Shown here: one piece after another, positions 26,747 to 35,259 of the stretch
Numbering within the stretch: the stretch's first letter is position 1
Layout of the letters: each line of letters starts with the position of its first letter
Made by a program: the position numbers and the translations under genes
Assembly: GCF_004364345.1 (NCBI RefSeq)
Contig: NZ_SOCA01000002.1
Coordinates: forward strand, 695,711 to 759,710
DNA: 64,000 bases
From: Prosthecobacter fusiformis
Lineage (GTDB): Bacteria; Verrucomicrobiota; Verrucomicrobiia; Verrucomicrobiales; Verrucomicrobiaceae
Reading direction: 5' to 3'
The notes under the pieces: generated by a model
Database searches by the model: none
Told to the model about the DNA's origin: nothing
What the model saw: only the letters and a program-made list of their open reading frames with translations

Positions 26747-27910
26747 ATGCGCACGCCGCCCCCCTCGCTCCCCGAGAAGGACTTCCGATCTCACGCCCCG
26801 GGCTTTTGGAAAGACAAACTAGTTCCCCAACAAGACTGGAATTCCTCAGCTTGGCAACTCCGCAACCGTGTCACCACCCTAGCGGGTCTGGAAGAGCACC
26901 TCACTTTGACCGACGAAGAGCGGGCCGGAGTGCTGCTCAGCGGAAACAAGTTGGCCATGGCCATCACTCCGCATTACTTCAATCTCATTGATCCCGAGGA
27001 TCCAGAGGACCCGATCCGTCGGCAAGTCATTCCCCGGATTGAAGAGACCTGGGAAGATCCGGATGAAATGGCTGACCCCTGCGGTGAGGACAGTCACATG
27101 CCCGTCCCTGGGCTGGTTCATCGTTATCCAGATCGCGTTCTTTTCCTGGTCACAGACCGCTGCGCCAGTTACTGCCGCTATTGTACACGCAGTCGCGTCG
27201 TCAGCGGCGTGGGTGAACAGGAACTGCACACGGATTACGAAGCCGTGTTCCGATATTTGGAAAAGCATGAAGAGGTTCGGGATGTCCTCCTCAGTGGTGG
27301 GGATCCGCTCCTCTTTAGTGATGGTAAACTTGAGGCCATCCTCAAGCGCCTTCGCGCTATTCCACACATTGAGTTCCTTCGCATCGGCAGCCGCGTCCCC
27401 ATTTTCCTTCCGCAAAGGATCACGCCGGAGCTGTGCCAAATGCTCCAGAAGTATCATCCTTTGTGGCTGAGTATTCACACCAATCATCCGCGCGAACTCA
27501 CGACTGAGGTCAAAGCGGGGCTGGAAATGCTGGCCAACCATGGTGTGCCGCTGGGCAATCAAAGTGTTTTGCTACGAGGCGTCAATGACGATGCGGACGT
27601 CATGAAATCCCTCGTTCATAAGCTGCTGATGTGCCGCGTCAGGCCTTACTACCTGTATCAGTGCGATCTTATCCAGGGCAGTTCGCACCTCCGTGCCAGC
27701 GTCAGCACCGGTATAGAGATCATTGAGCAGTTGCGTGGTCACACCACCGGCTACGGGGTCCCTCAATTTGTCATTGATGCTCCTGGTGGCGGTGGCAAGG
27801 TCCCCGTGAACCCGGATTATGTCCTGCTTCGCGACGAGCAACGCACCATTGTCCGCAATTTCGAGGGTCGCACCTTTGAGTATCCGGAACCTGCGATGGT
27901 AAGAGTGTAA
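26747..27910 (+). CDS. kamA: Lysine 2,3-aminomutase-family radical SAM enzyme
   Basis: 387 residues. The radical SAM cluster motif CASYCRYC (Cys139, 143 and 146) and the downstream SGGDPLLFSD motif are intact. GGGGKVPVNPDY contains the probable PLP Lys351. The family converts lysine to beta-lysine. The shorter EpmB branch modifies elongation factor P, but no epmA or efp is nearby and the N-terminal extension (WKDKLVPQQDWNSSAWQLRNR) is of KamA type. Beta-lysine products can act as compatible solutes. It lies 29 bp before the ABC ATPase gene. Confidence 0.88.
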   Translation: MRTPPPSLPEKDFRSHAPGFWKDKLVPQQDWNSSAWQLRNRVTTLAGLEEHLTLTDEERAGVLLSGNKLAMAITPHYFNLIDPEDPEDPIRRQVIPRIEETWEDPDEMADPCGEDSHMPVPGLVHRYPDRVLFLVTDRCASYCRYCTRSRVVSGVGEQELHTDYEAVFRYLEKHEEVRDVLLSGGDPLLFSDGKLEAILKRLRAIPHIEFLRIGSRVPIFLPQRITPELCQMLQKYHPLWLSIHTNHPRELTTEVKAGLEMLANHGVPLGNQSVLLRGVNDDADVMKSLVHKLLMCRVRPYYLYQCDLIQGSSHLRASVSTGIEIIEQLRGHTTGYGVPQFVIDAPGGGGKVPVNPDYVLLRDEQRTIVRNFEGRTFEYPEPAMVRV

Positions 27911-27939
27911 TCTGGATGTAGGATTGGCGCTGGCCAACC

Positions 27940-28587
27940 ATGCTTTCCCTCCACGATATCCGTTTTCAATACCCAGGCGGTGCTTTCTGTCTGGCGTTGA
28001 AAACGCTGGAGGTCCGGGCAGGGGAGTCACTCGTTATTTTAGGACCCAGTGGCGGTGGTAAAACCACGCTGCTGCGCCTGATGACGGGGCTTTTATCTCC
28101 AGATTCGGGGGAGGTGATCTGCGGGGAGACTCGTTTAAATCGACTTTCGCCCGAACAAAGGAGGCGCTTTCGCTTGGAAAAAGCAGGGCTTGTTTTCCAA
28201 GATTTTGCCCTTTTGGACTATCTGACTGTGGAGGAGAATATCCTCCTGCCTTCTCGTTTCAGCCCTTTATCCGGTACCATTTCTGCCTATGCGCGGGAAC
28301 TGGCGGACCGTCTGGAAATCGCCTCACATTGGCGGAGGCGCGCCGCATACCTTTCCCAAGGCGAGCGGCAACGCGTTGCCATAGCCCGCGCCCTTGCTCA
28401 TCGTCCTCAGTATGTATTTGCCGATGAACCCACCGCCTCCCTGGATACAGGCCGCCGAGGATTGGTGATGGATTTGTTGTTGGACTATACCCAGGAAACA
28501 CAGGCGAGCCTGGTGATGGTGACTCATGATGCGGAACTGATGCCGCTTTTCCAAAAACAATTGCGTGTGGAGGACCTGACGGAATGA
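27940..28587 (+). CDS. ABC transporter ATPase, LolD/MacB-like
   Basis: 215 residues. Walker A GPSGGGKTT at 35-43, Walker B FADEPTASLD at 161-170, and a signature reading LSQGE (139-143) with Gln in place of the first Gly. The switch His lies in MVTHDAEL. This is the ATPase type that works with FtsX-like permeases to move lipoproteins, peptides or signals rather than nutrients. The stop overlaps the permease start by 4 bp (ATGA). Confidence 0.88.
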   Translation: MLSLHDIRFQYPGGAFCLALKTLEVRAGESLVILGPSGGGKTTLLRLMTGLLSPDSGEVICGETRLNRLSPEQRRRFRLEKAGLVFQDFALLDYLTVEENILLPSRFSPLSGTISAYARELADRLEIASHWRRRAAYLSQGERQRVAIARALAHRPQYVFADEPTASLDTGRRGLVMDLLLDYTQETQASLVMVTHDAELMPLFQKQLRVEDLTE

Positions 28588-29759
28588 TCGCGGCCTGCGT
28601 TCACCTCGCCTGGCGTTACGTTGACAGGCATCTGGGGCAGACACTGCTGCTTGCCGCCGCATTGGGCCTTGTTCTGGCACTGCCGCTTTCCATTCGTGTC
28701 ATCGTCCGCGCGGCAGAGACTGCGATGCGTGCCCGTGCGGATTCGACGCCTCAGGTCATCGGCGGGCGTGGCAGTGCCCTGGATCTCCTGCTGAGCGCGC
28801 TTTATTTTAAGCGCCAGCCGCTGCCTGCGCTTACGGTCAAAACTCTTGATGAAGTCCGTTCCTCCAAACTCGGGACTGCCATCCCGCTTTACACCCGGTT
28901 TCATTCTCAGGAGGCCCCCATCGTCGGCACCAGCCTTGACTATTTTCCCTTTCGGAAACTGTCTCTCAAAGAAGGCCGGATGTTTGGCCGGTTGGGGGAC
29001 TGCGTCATCGGTGCGGGGCTGGCCAATAAGCGTGGCTTAGGCATAGGCGATCACATTTTTTCATCCCAGGAGCAGGTGTTTGATCTCGCTGGCATATATC
29101 CTCTGAAGATGCGCATCACTGGTATCTTGGCTGCCAGTGGTACTTCCGACGATGAGGCGGTGTTTGCCGATCTCAAGACCACCTGGCTCATAGAGGGCCT
29201 CGCCCACGGACACGATGATCTCGTCAGCGATGATGCCATTCTGAAAAAGGAAGATGGTAACGTAATTGGCAATGCCAGCGTGCGCATGTTCAACCAGGTC
29301 ACCGATAAAAACCTCAGCGGTTTCCATTTTCACGGAGATACCCATGCCTATCCACTGAGCTCCATTTTAATCAATCCCACCGACGCCAAGGCAGAGGCCA
29401 TCCTTGCAGGGCGTTATCAAAAAAGTGATCATCCCGCCCAGATCATCCGTCCGCTGGACGAATTTCAGGCTCTCATGGGAACCCTTTTTCAGGTCGAATC
29501 TCTCGCGCATGTCATTCTCGCCCTCCTCGCTTTGGCGGCGGGCAGTGTGGCTGTTTTGGTGTTTGCACTGACATTTCGTTTAAGAAAACGCGAGTTTGCG
29601 ACACTGGATGACCTGGGTATTTCCCGAAACGCCCTCGTTTTGACCAAAGGCATGGAGGTTATTTTAGTGACCATCATGGCCCTATTTTTCGCCATGATTT
29701 TGACCTCCATCGTCTGGCTGAATGCGGATAAAGGCGTATCCTTGATGCTGCGATTATAG
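28584..29759 (+). CDS. FtsX-like ABC transporter permease
   Basis: 391 residues. One N-terminal membrane helix (about 18-38), then a large extracytoplasmic domain (about 40-305), then two C-terminal helices (about 312-335 and 354-375), with the RLRKREFATLDDLGISRN coupling segment between them. FtsX/LolC/MacB permeases normally have a further C-terminal helix; this one stops at GVSLMLRL. It may be shortened, or a distinct subfamily. It forms a translationally coupled pair with the LolD-like ATPase. Confidence 0.78.
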   Translation: MIAACVHLAWRYVDRHLGQTLLLAAALGLVLALPLSIRVIVRAAETAMRARADSTPQVIGGRGSALDLLLSALYFKRQPLPALTVKTLDEVRSSKLGTAIPLYTRFHSQEAPIVGTSLDYFPFRKLSLKEGRMFGRLGDCVIGAGLANKRGLGIGDHIFSSQEQVFDLAGIYPLKMRITGILAASGTSDDEAVFADLKTTWLIEGLAHGHDDLVSDDAILKKEDGNVIGNASVRMFNQVTDKNLSGFHFHGDTHAYPLSSILINPTDAKAEAILAGRYQKSDHPAQIIRPLDEFQALMGTLFQVESLAHVILALLALAAGSVAVLVFALTFRLRKREFATLDDLGISRNALVLTKGMEVILVTIMALFFAMILTSIVWLNADKGVSLMLRL

Positions 29760-29867
29760 AGAGGTCCTCTAACATTTGTGAGTTGTTCACAACAGATGCA
29801 CATTCTAGTTTGACAGCTTGGGATGCGTGTTCTATAAACTCCGCCCTCTCTCCAGCAGACTTTTTAT

Positions 29868-30140
29868 ATGGCCAACATTCGTTCTTCAGAAAAAGACATC
29901 CGCAAGACCATCAAGCGTACCGCGGCAAATCAATCCGTGAAGAGCCGTATTCGTACGCTGCGCAAGAAAGTCCTTAGTGCCATCGAAAAAGGTGACGCTG
30001 CTACGGCCAGCTCCATGCTCAACGAGTTCTCTTCCGCCACTGACAAGGCAGCCAAGACCAAGGTGCTTCACAAAAACACCTCCTCCCGCCTCAAAAGCCG
30101 CTTGGCCCTCAAGGTCGGTGCTCTGACCAAGCCAGCCTAA
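29868..30140 (+). CDS. rpsT: 30S ribosomal protein S20
   Basis: 90-residue basic protein with the S20 hallmarks: MANIRSSEKDIRKT, NQSVKSRIRT, then AAKTKVLHKNTSSRLKSRL. It binds 16S rRNA in the small subunit. The gene stands alone with about 108 bp of upstream sequence and a strong terminator just after it. Confidence 0.97.
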   Translation: MANIRSSEKDIRKTIKRTAANQSVKSRIRTLRKKVLSAIEKGDAATASSMLNEFSSATDKAAKTKVLHKNTSSRLKSRLALKVGALTKPA

Positions 30141-30164
30141 GTTTAGGCAGGCAGTTTGATTTTC

Positions 30165-30208
30165 AAAAAAGCCCACCTCGCTACGGCAGGTGGGCTTTTT
30201 GTTTTTTT
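30165..30208 (+). terminator. Rho-independent terminator after rpsT
   Basis: GCCCACCT (30171-30178) pairs with AGGTGGGC (30188-30195). A preceding A-run and a following T-run (TTTTTGTTTTTTT) make it potentially bidirectional. Confidence 0.93.
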
Positions 30209-30267
30209 GCGCCAAGTTGCACTTTTTAGATTTTCAGGAGTACTGTTTCTCGTTTCAATCGCCGCCC

Positions 30268-31182
30268 ATGATCCCCCGAATTTCCCTTTCACCGAACGGC
30301 CCGTCTTTTTCCCGTCTCGTCTATGGCACTTGGAGATTTTTGGATGATCCCGCGACCGCCAATGGAGATGATCTCCTCACGCGCCTCCATGCCTGCCTCG
30401 ACCTTGGCATTAGCACTCTGGACACAGCGGAAATTTACGGTCTTTACCGGGTCGAAGAATTCATTGGCCAGACGCTGAAGAAGGAGCCTGGGCTGCGTGA
30501 GAAATTCGAGATCGTGACCAAATCGGGCATCTATGTCCCATGCGATTTCCACCCGGACCGGAAAGTGGCACATTACAATACGACTGCTGCGCGCATTGTG
30601 AAAAGCGCAGAGAAATCCCTGCGCCTTTTAGGCACCGATTACATTGACCTTTTATTGGTGCATCGTCCTGACTGGCTGACCAGTGCGGACGAAACGGCAG
30701 AGGGACTCAATCGCCTCCTCAAGGAAGGTAAAATCCGCAGTGCTGGCGTATCCAATTACAACGTCCACCAGTTTGATCTTCTCAATTCACGCATGGACCA
30801 GCCTCTGGTGACGAATCAGGTGGAATTCAGCCTGCTACACATGGATCCGATCTATGACGGTACGGCCGATCAGTGCCAAAAGCTGGGGATCAAGCCGATG
30901 GCCTGGTCTCCTCTGGCGAAAGGTGCCTTGATGGACGTGACGCAGCCTGCCAGTTCCCGTCTTCATGCTAAAGCGCAGGAGCTTTCGGCCAAATACAGCG
31001 GAGCCACCCTGGACCAACTGGCGTACGCCTGGATCCTGGCGCATCCCTCACAGCCACTGCCCATCATTGGCACCAACAAGCTGGACCGCCTCATCGCCAC
31101 AGCGCGTGCGGCAGAAATCAAACTCGAGCGTGAAGACTGGTATGGCCTTTGGGAAGCGGCCCAAGGCCAGTCCATCCCGTGA
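30268..31182 (+). CDS. Aldo/keto reductase (YdhF-like)
   Basis: About 304-residue NAD(P)H-dependent TIM-barrel oxidoreductase. The catalytic tetrad is visible: Asp and Tyr in LDTAEIYG, Lys in IVTKSG, and His in LLVHRPD. The C-terminal cofactor motif is PIIGTNKLDR. The length and the WRF, VSNYNVHQ and QVEFSLLH segments point to the YdhF subgroup. The substrate is unknown. The ATG at 30268 lies after the rpsT terminator and fits the family start. Confidence 0.9.
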   Translation: MIPRISLSPNGPSFSRLVYGTWRFLDDPATANGDDLLTRLHACLDLGISTLDTAEIYGLYRVEEFIGQTLKKEPGLREKFEIVTKSGIYVPCDFHPDRKVAHYNTTAARIVKSAEKSLRLLGTDYIDLLLVHRPDWLTSADETAEGLNRLLKEGKIRSAGVSNYNVHQFDLLNSRMDQPLVTNQVEFSLLHMDPIYDGTADQCQKLGIKPMAWSPLAKGALMDVTQPASSRLHAKAQELSAKYSGATLDQLAYAWILAHPSQPLPIIGTNKLDRLIATARAAEIKLEREDWYGLWEAAQGQSIP

Positions 31183-31185
31183 AAC

Positions 31186-31803
31186 CTAGTCCTTGACGCT
31201 GAAACGAATGATCAGGGCTGCCACGGTCGCCCCGATCAAGTTAGCCACCAAATCCCAGCCGGTATTCATGTAACCGCCGACGTTTGTTTTCGGCATGCTT
31301 AATACGGCGATGAATTCGATGACTTCATTCAGTGCTCCGAAGCCGACACCTGCGGCAGCGCATAGGGTGAGCATGCCCAGGGTCGGCCTCAGCCGAAAGC
31401 CTGCAACGCGCAGCAAGGAAGAGCTTAGTGCGTGCCAGCACAGCCAGGTGGTCACACCAAAGCCGTAGGCGTGAACGAGTTGGTCATACTTCAGCTTTTC
31501 AGGTATCAGCCACAAACTGTAGAGCACCGCGTGTTCTCCGTTGTAAGGCCATCCCGCCGGCACCGGGACCAACCCACCGGCCATGTGCAGCATGCCCCAA
31601 ACGGAAAGTGCCCACAACAAAGGTGTTGTTAGGCCAACCTTCTTGTGCACCAGGCACATCACGCCGATGAGCACGAGCATCACCACAATGTAAAAAATGA
31701 ATTCCGTGTTTCCCTGCACCATTGAAGTGGCGACGGAGGCAATCATGTAAGCACCATTAAAAAGGAAGACCGGCAGCAGGCGCGGGGAAGGGGAGTCTCT
31801 CAT
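31186..31803 (-). CDS. DUF2238 (YjdF-type) integral membrane protein
   Basis: About 205 residues with six or so hydrophobic helices. The conserved polar motifs (KLKYDQLVHAYGFG, GALNEVIEF and NTGWDLVANLIGA) match the DUF2238/YjdF family, whose role is unknown. The ATG at 31803 is preferred over one at 31845. Its stop is only 3 bp from the aldo/keto reductase stop on the other strand. Confidence 0.8.
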   Translation of the reverse strand: MRDSPSPRLLPVFLFNGAYMIASVATSMVQGNTEFIFYIVVMLVLIGVMCLVHKKVGLTTPLLWALSVWGMLHMAGGLVPVPAGWPYNGEHAVLYSLWLIPEKLKYDQLVHAYGFGVTTWLCWHALSSSLLRVAGFRLRPTLGMLTLCAAAGVGFGALNEVIEFIAVLSMPKTNVGGYMNTGWDLVANLIGATVAALIIRFSVKD

Positions 31804-31971
31804 GTCCCTATCACACCACGCTCTCACGCTTCTGTCGAGCCGCACTTGCTCAGCTTAAATACTGGCATTGAAAGTCACCCCAGGCTTGAGTCGGCACAAA
31901 AAACGGTGCTGGTTGATTGGTGGATACAGACGCATAGGCGCATTAATCGCCCAAAATCCGAAGTCAAAGAG

Positions 31972-34900
31972 ATGAGCAACGACTTATGGTACAAAGACGC
32001 AGTGATTTATCAACTGCATGTGCGCTCCTTTCAGGACAGCAATGGAGACGGGATTGGCGACTTTCGCGGTCTCATCCAAAGGCTGGATCATTTCACTGAG
32101 CTGGGTGTGACTGCCCTTTGGCTGCTGCCCTTTTATGTGTCTCCGCTTCGTGATGACGGTTACGACATTCAGGATTACTATGCAGTGAATCCAAGTTATG
32201 GAACCGTGGCTGATTTCCGCGAGTTCCTGGAGCAGGCTCATGCTCGTGGGTTGAAGGTGATCACAGAACTGGTCTTAAATCACACCAGTGACCAGAATGC
32301 CTGGTTCCAGCGCGCCCGCCATGCACTGCCAGGCTCTGTAGAGCGTGATTATTATGTCTGGAGTGACACTCCGGAGCTCTATCAGGAAGCACGCATTATT
32401 TTCAAGGATTTCGAACCGTCCAACTGGACTTGGGATCCGGTCGCTAAAGCCTATTTCTGGCACCGTTTTTATTCCCACCAGCCGGACTTGAACTTCGATA
32501 ATCCAAAGGTGCATGAAGAACTGCTGCGCGTTGTGGACTTCTGGCTCAGCATGGGGGTGGATGGCGTGCGCCTGGATGCCGTGCCTTACCTCTATGAACG
32601 CGAGGGCACCAATGGCGAAAACCTGCCGGAAACGCATGCGTTTTTGAAAAAGTTGCGCAAGCACGTGGATGAGCATTTTGATAACCGCATGCTGCTGGCA
32701 GAGGCCAACATGTGGCCGGAGGATTCCGCCGCTTACTTTGGGGATGGGGATGAATGTCATATGAACTTTCACTTCCCGCTGATGCCGCGGCTGTTCATGA
32801 CCATCCAGATGGAGGACCGTTACCCGCTGGTGGACATCCTTCAGCAGACACCTGCCATTCCCTCCAATTGCCAATGGGGCATCTTCCTGCGCAACCATGA
32901 TGAACTGACGCTGGAAATGGTCACGGATGAAGAGCGGGATTATATGTATCGAGTGTATGCCGAGGACACACGTGCGCGGATCAATTTGGGCATCCGTCGG
33001 CGGCTCGCACCACTCCTGGGCAATGACCGTAAAAAGATAGAGCTGATCAATTCGCTCCTGCTTTCCATGCCTGGAACGCCCATCATTTATTATGGGGATG
33101 AAATCGGCATGGGGGATAACTTTTATCTGGGTGACCGCAATGGCGTGCGCACTCCGATGCAGTGGAACTCTGATCGCAATGCTGGCTTTTCCACAGGCCA
33201 TGTGCATCAGCTCTTCCTTCCCGTCATCACGGATGCGGAATACCATTACACTACCGTCAATGTGGACGTCCAGCGGGCCAGCGCCTCATCACTGATGAGC
33301 TGGATGCGGCGCATGTTGCAGACACGTCGGCAGTCCAAGGCTCTGTCTTCGGGGGACTTTGAATTTCTGCATCCAGAGAATGCTCGCATCATTGCATTTG
33401 TCCGCCGGTATGAAGATGAGACCGTGCTCGTGCTGGCGAATCTTTCCCGTTATACTCAATACGTTGAACTGGATCTCAGCGCCTTCGGTGGATTGACGCC
33501 GGTGGAAATGTTTGGGCGTAGCAGAATGCCAGATCTGAAACAAGGGCATACCTCTTTCACGGTCGGACCTCATGGCTTTCTGTGGTATTCACTGCAGCGT
33601 TCTGGAGATGGTCATAGCGTCGTGCAATGGGATCCCCCTGTACTTCCATGTGCACCAGCGTGGGGCCGGGTTTTACAACAATCGCTCGAAAGCCGGGTCC
33701 TGCCTGCCTATCTTCAGCAGTGCCGTTGGTTCGGGGGCAAAGGCCGCACTCTTCGTGAAGTGAAGATGCTTCAATCGGTAATTTATCCGGAGACCCAGGT
33801 TCATCTATTCCTGCTTGAAACTTCCTTTTTGGAAGGTCTGCCGGAGCATTATTTGTTACCGCTCGTCTGGCTGGAGGGTCAGCCTGCCGCCCAGGCCCTC
33901 CTGGATGCGCCACTGAAATGCATCGCCCGTACCGGGGAATCTCATGTTCTCTTTGATGCCCTGCATCATCCAGAATTTCAAACGGCCCTCTTTCATAATA
34001 TGACGGATGGCAAGGTATCTCTTCATCCTCCTTTTGCCGCCAAGCTCGAGCCAACGGCTGAACTGTCGCCTGATGAAGTAAAAAAAGCATCTGCAAACAT
34101 TCGTGTCCTCACGGGAGAGCAATCCAATACTTCCATCAGCTATGGAGACATCTGGCTGCTGAAGTTTTTCCGCAAATTTGAAGCAGGCATTCAGCCGGAG
34201 GTGGAGATGACCCGCCATCTGACTCAGCATGAATTCAATGTGCCTGCACTGATATCTACCTTGTCTCTATCCACCGCCAGACGCGATGGGGAAGGGGTGA
34301 TCGCCATGCTTGCCGGTTATACGCATCATCAGGGAGATGGCTGGACCTACACCTTGGATGCTCTGGCCCGCTACTTTGACCGCGTGTTGGATGCGCGCCT
34401 CATCACTCCTGATACTCCGGTGGAGCAGATGGTGGGGGCTATTTATCCAGAACGCGCTGCCCAGCTTGGGCGCATCACAGCGGACATGCATGCAGCCCTG
34501 TCGCGCCGGACGGATGATGCCGATTTTAAAGAGCTGCCTTTCAGCGTTTACTACAGCCGTTCATTGTATCAGGGCATGCGCGCCAATGTCTCGCGTGTAT
34601 TTCGTGAACTCAGGCGCCAGTTGCCTGGACTGCCAGACGTTGTGAGACAACGGGCAGAATCCGTTCTCGCTCGTAAAGACGATGTGCTCAAAGTGTATGA
34701 AAAGTTGCTGCATGTCACTGTCAGGTCCAGCCTCATCCGCATTCATGGTGATTTCCATCTTGGGCAGGTTTTGAATACAGGACACGACTTTGTGGTCATC
34801 GATTTCGAAGGTGAGCCACGCTTGTCTTTAAGTGAGCGCCGACTCCGACGCCCTGCCTTGCGGGATGTGGCCGGCATGGTGCGCTCTTTCGATTACGCTG

Positions 34901-35190
34901 CTTCTGCCGCTTTGGAAAAAGCCAGTCCAGAGGACCGGGAGTGGCTGTTACCCTGGGCACGGGACTGGACTCAGATCGTGACCCAGGCTTACCTGGATGC
35001 GTACTTCAAATCAGCCAGCGGCAGCGCCTTTGTGCCAGATGATTTAGGAACACTGCAACTGCTTCTGGATCTGCACGTGCTGGATAAGGCGATCTACGAA
35101 ATCGGCTACGAACTCAGTTACCGGCCACATCTTTTGCCCATACCTTTGGAGGCTGTGGAAAAGATCTTGGCTCCTTATCAACAGGGTTGA
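31972..35190 (+). CDS. treS: Trehalose synthase fused to maltokinase (TreS-Mak)
   Basis: About 1072 residues joining two enzymes. Residues 1-550 are the GH13 TreS barrel that interconverts maltose and trehalose. Its catalytic residues are Asp202 (GVDGVRLDAVPYL), Glu244 (LLAEANMWPE) and Asp310 (FLRNHDE). Residues about 570-1072 are a maltokinase (Pep2-like) with the kinase-type IHGDFHLGQVL motif near residue 924 and IDFEGEP after it. The product maltose-1-phosphate normally feeds GlgE, which is not in this window. The ATG at 31972 matches the family MSNDLWYKDAVIYQ start. It heads the treS-treZ-treY cluster. Confidence 0.93.
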   Translation: MSNDLWYKDAVIYQLHVRSFQDSNGDGIGDFRGLIQRLDHFTELGVTALWLLPFYVSPLRDDGYDIQDYYAVNPSYGTVADFREFLEQAHARGLKVITELVLNHTSDQNAWFQRARHALPGSVERDYYVWSDTPELYQEARIIFKDFEPSNWTWDPVAKAYFWHRFYSHQPDLNFDNPKVHEELLRVVDFWLSMGVDGVRLDAVPYLYEREGTNGENLPETHAFLKKLRKHVDEHFDNRMLLAEANMWPEDSAAYFGDGDECHMNFHFPLMPRLFMTIQMEDRYPLVDILQQTPAIPSNCQWGIFLRNHDELTLEMVTDEERDYMYRVYAEDTRARINLGIRRRLAPLLGNDRKKIELINSLLLSMPGTPIIYYGDEIGMGDNFYLGDRNGVRTPMQWNSDRNAGFSTGHVHQLFLPVITDAEYHYTTVNVDVQRASASSLMSWMRRMLQTRRQSKALSSGDFEFLHPENARIIAFVRRYEDETVLVLANLSRYTQYVELDLSAFGGLTPVEMFGRSRMPDLKQGHTSFTVGPHGFLWYSLQRSGDGHSVVQWDPPVLPCAPAWGRVLQQSLESRVLPAYLQQCRWFGGKGRTLREVKMLQSVIYPETQVHLFLLETSFLEGLPEHYLLPLVWLEGQPAAQALLDAPLKCIARTGESHVLFDALHHPEFQTALFHNMTDGKVSLHPPFAAKLEPTAELSPDEVKKASANIRVLTGEQSNTSISYGDIWLLKFFRKFEAGIQPEVEMTRHLTQHEFNVPALISTLSLSTARRDGEGVIAMLAGYTHHQGDGWTYTLDALARYFDRVLDARLITPDTPVEQMVGAIYPERAAQLGRITADMHAALSRRTDDADFKELPFSVYYSRSLYQGMRANVSRVFRELRRQLPGLPDVVRQRAESVLARKDDVLKVYEKLLHVTVRSSLIRIHGDFHLGQVLNTGHDFVVIDFEGEPRLSLSERRLRRPALRDVAGMVRSFDYAASAALEKASPEDREWLLPWARDWTQIVTQAYLDAYFKSASGSAFVPDDLGTLQLLLDLHVLDKAIYEIGYELSYRPHLLPIPLEAVEKILAPYQQG

Positions 35191-35259
35191 GGGATGATGC
35201 ATTTTGTGACTCCTCACCCTCTGTGTTGAGAACTTCATCAAGGCTAAAAGGATACTTCT

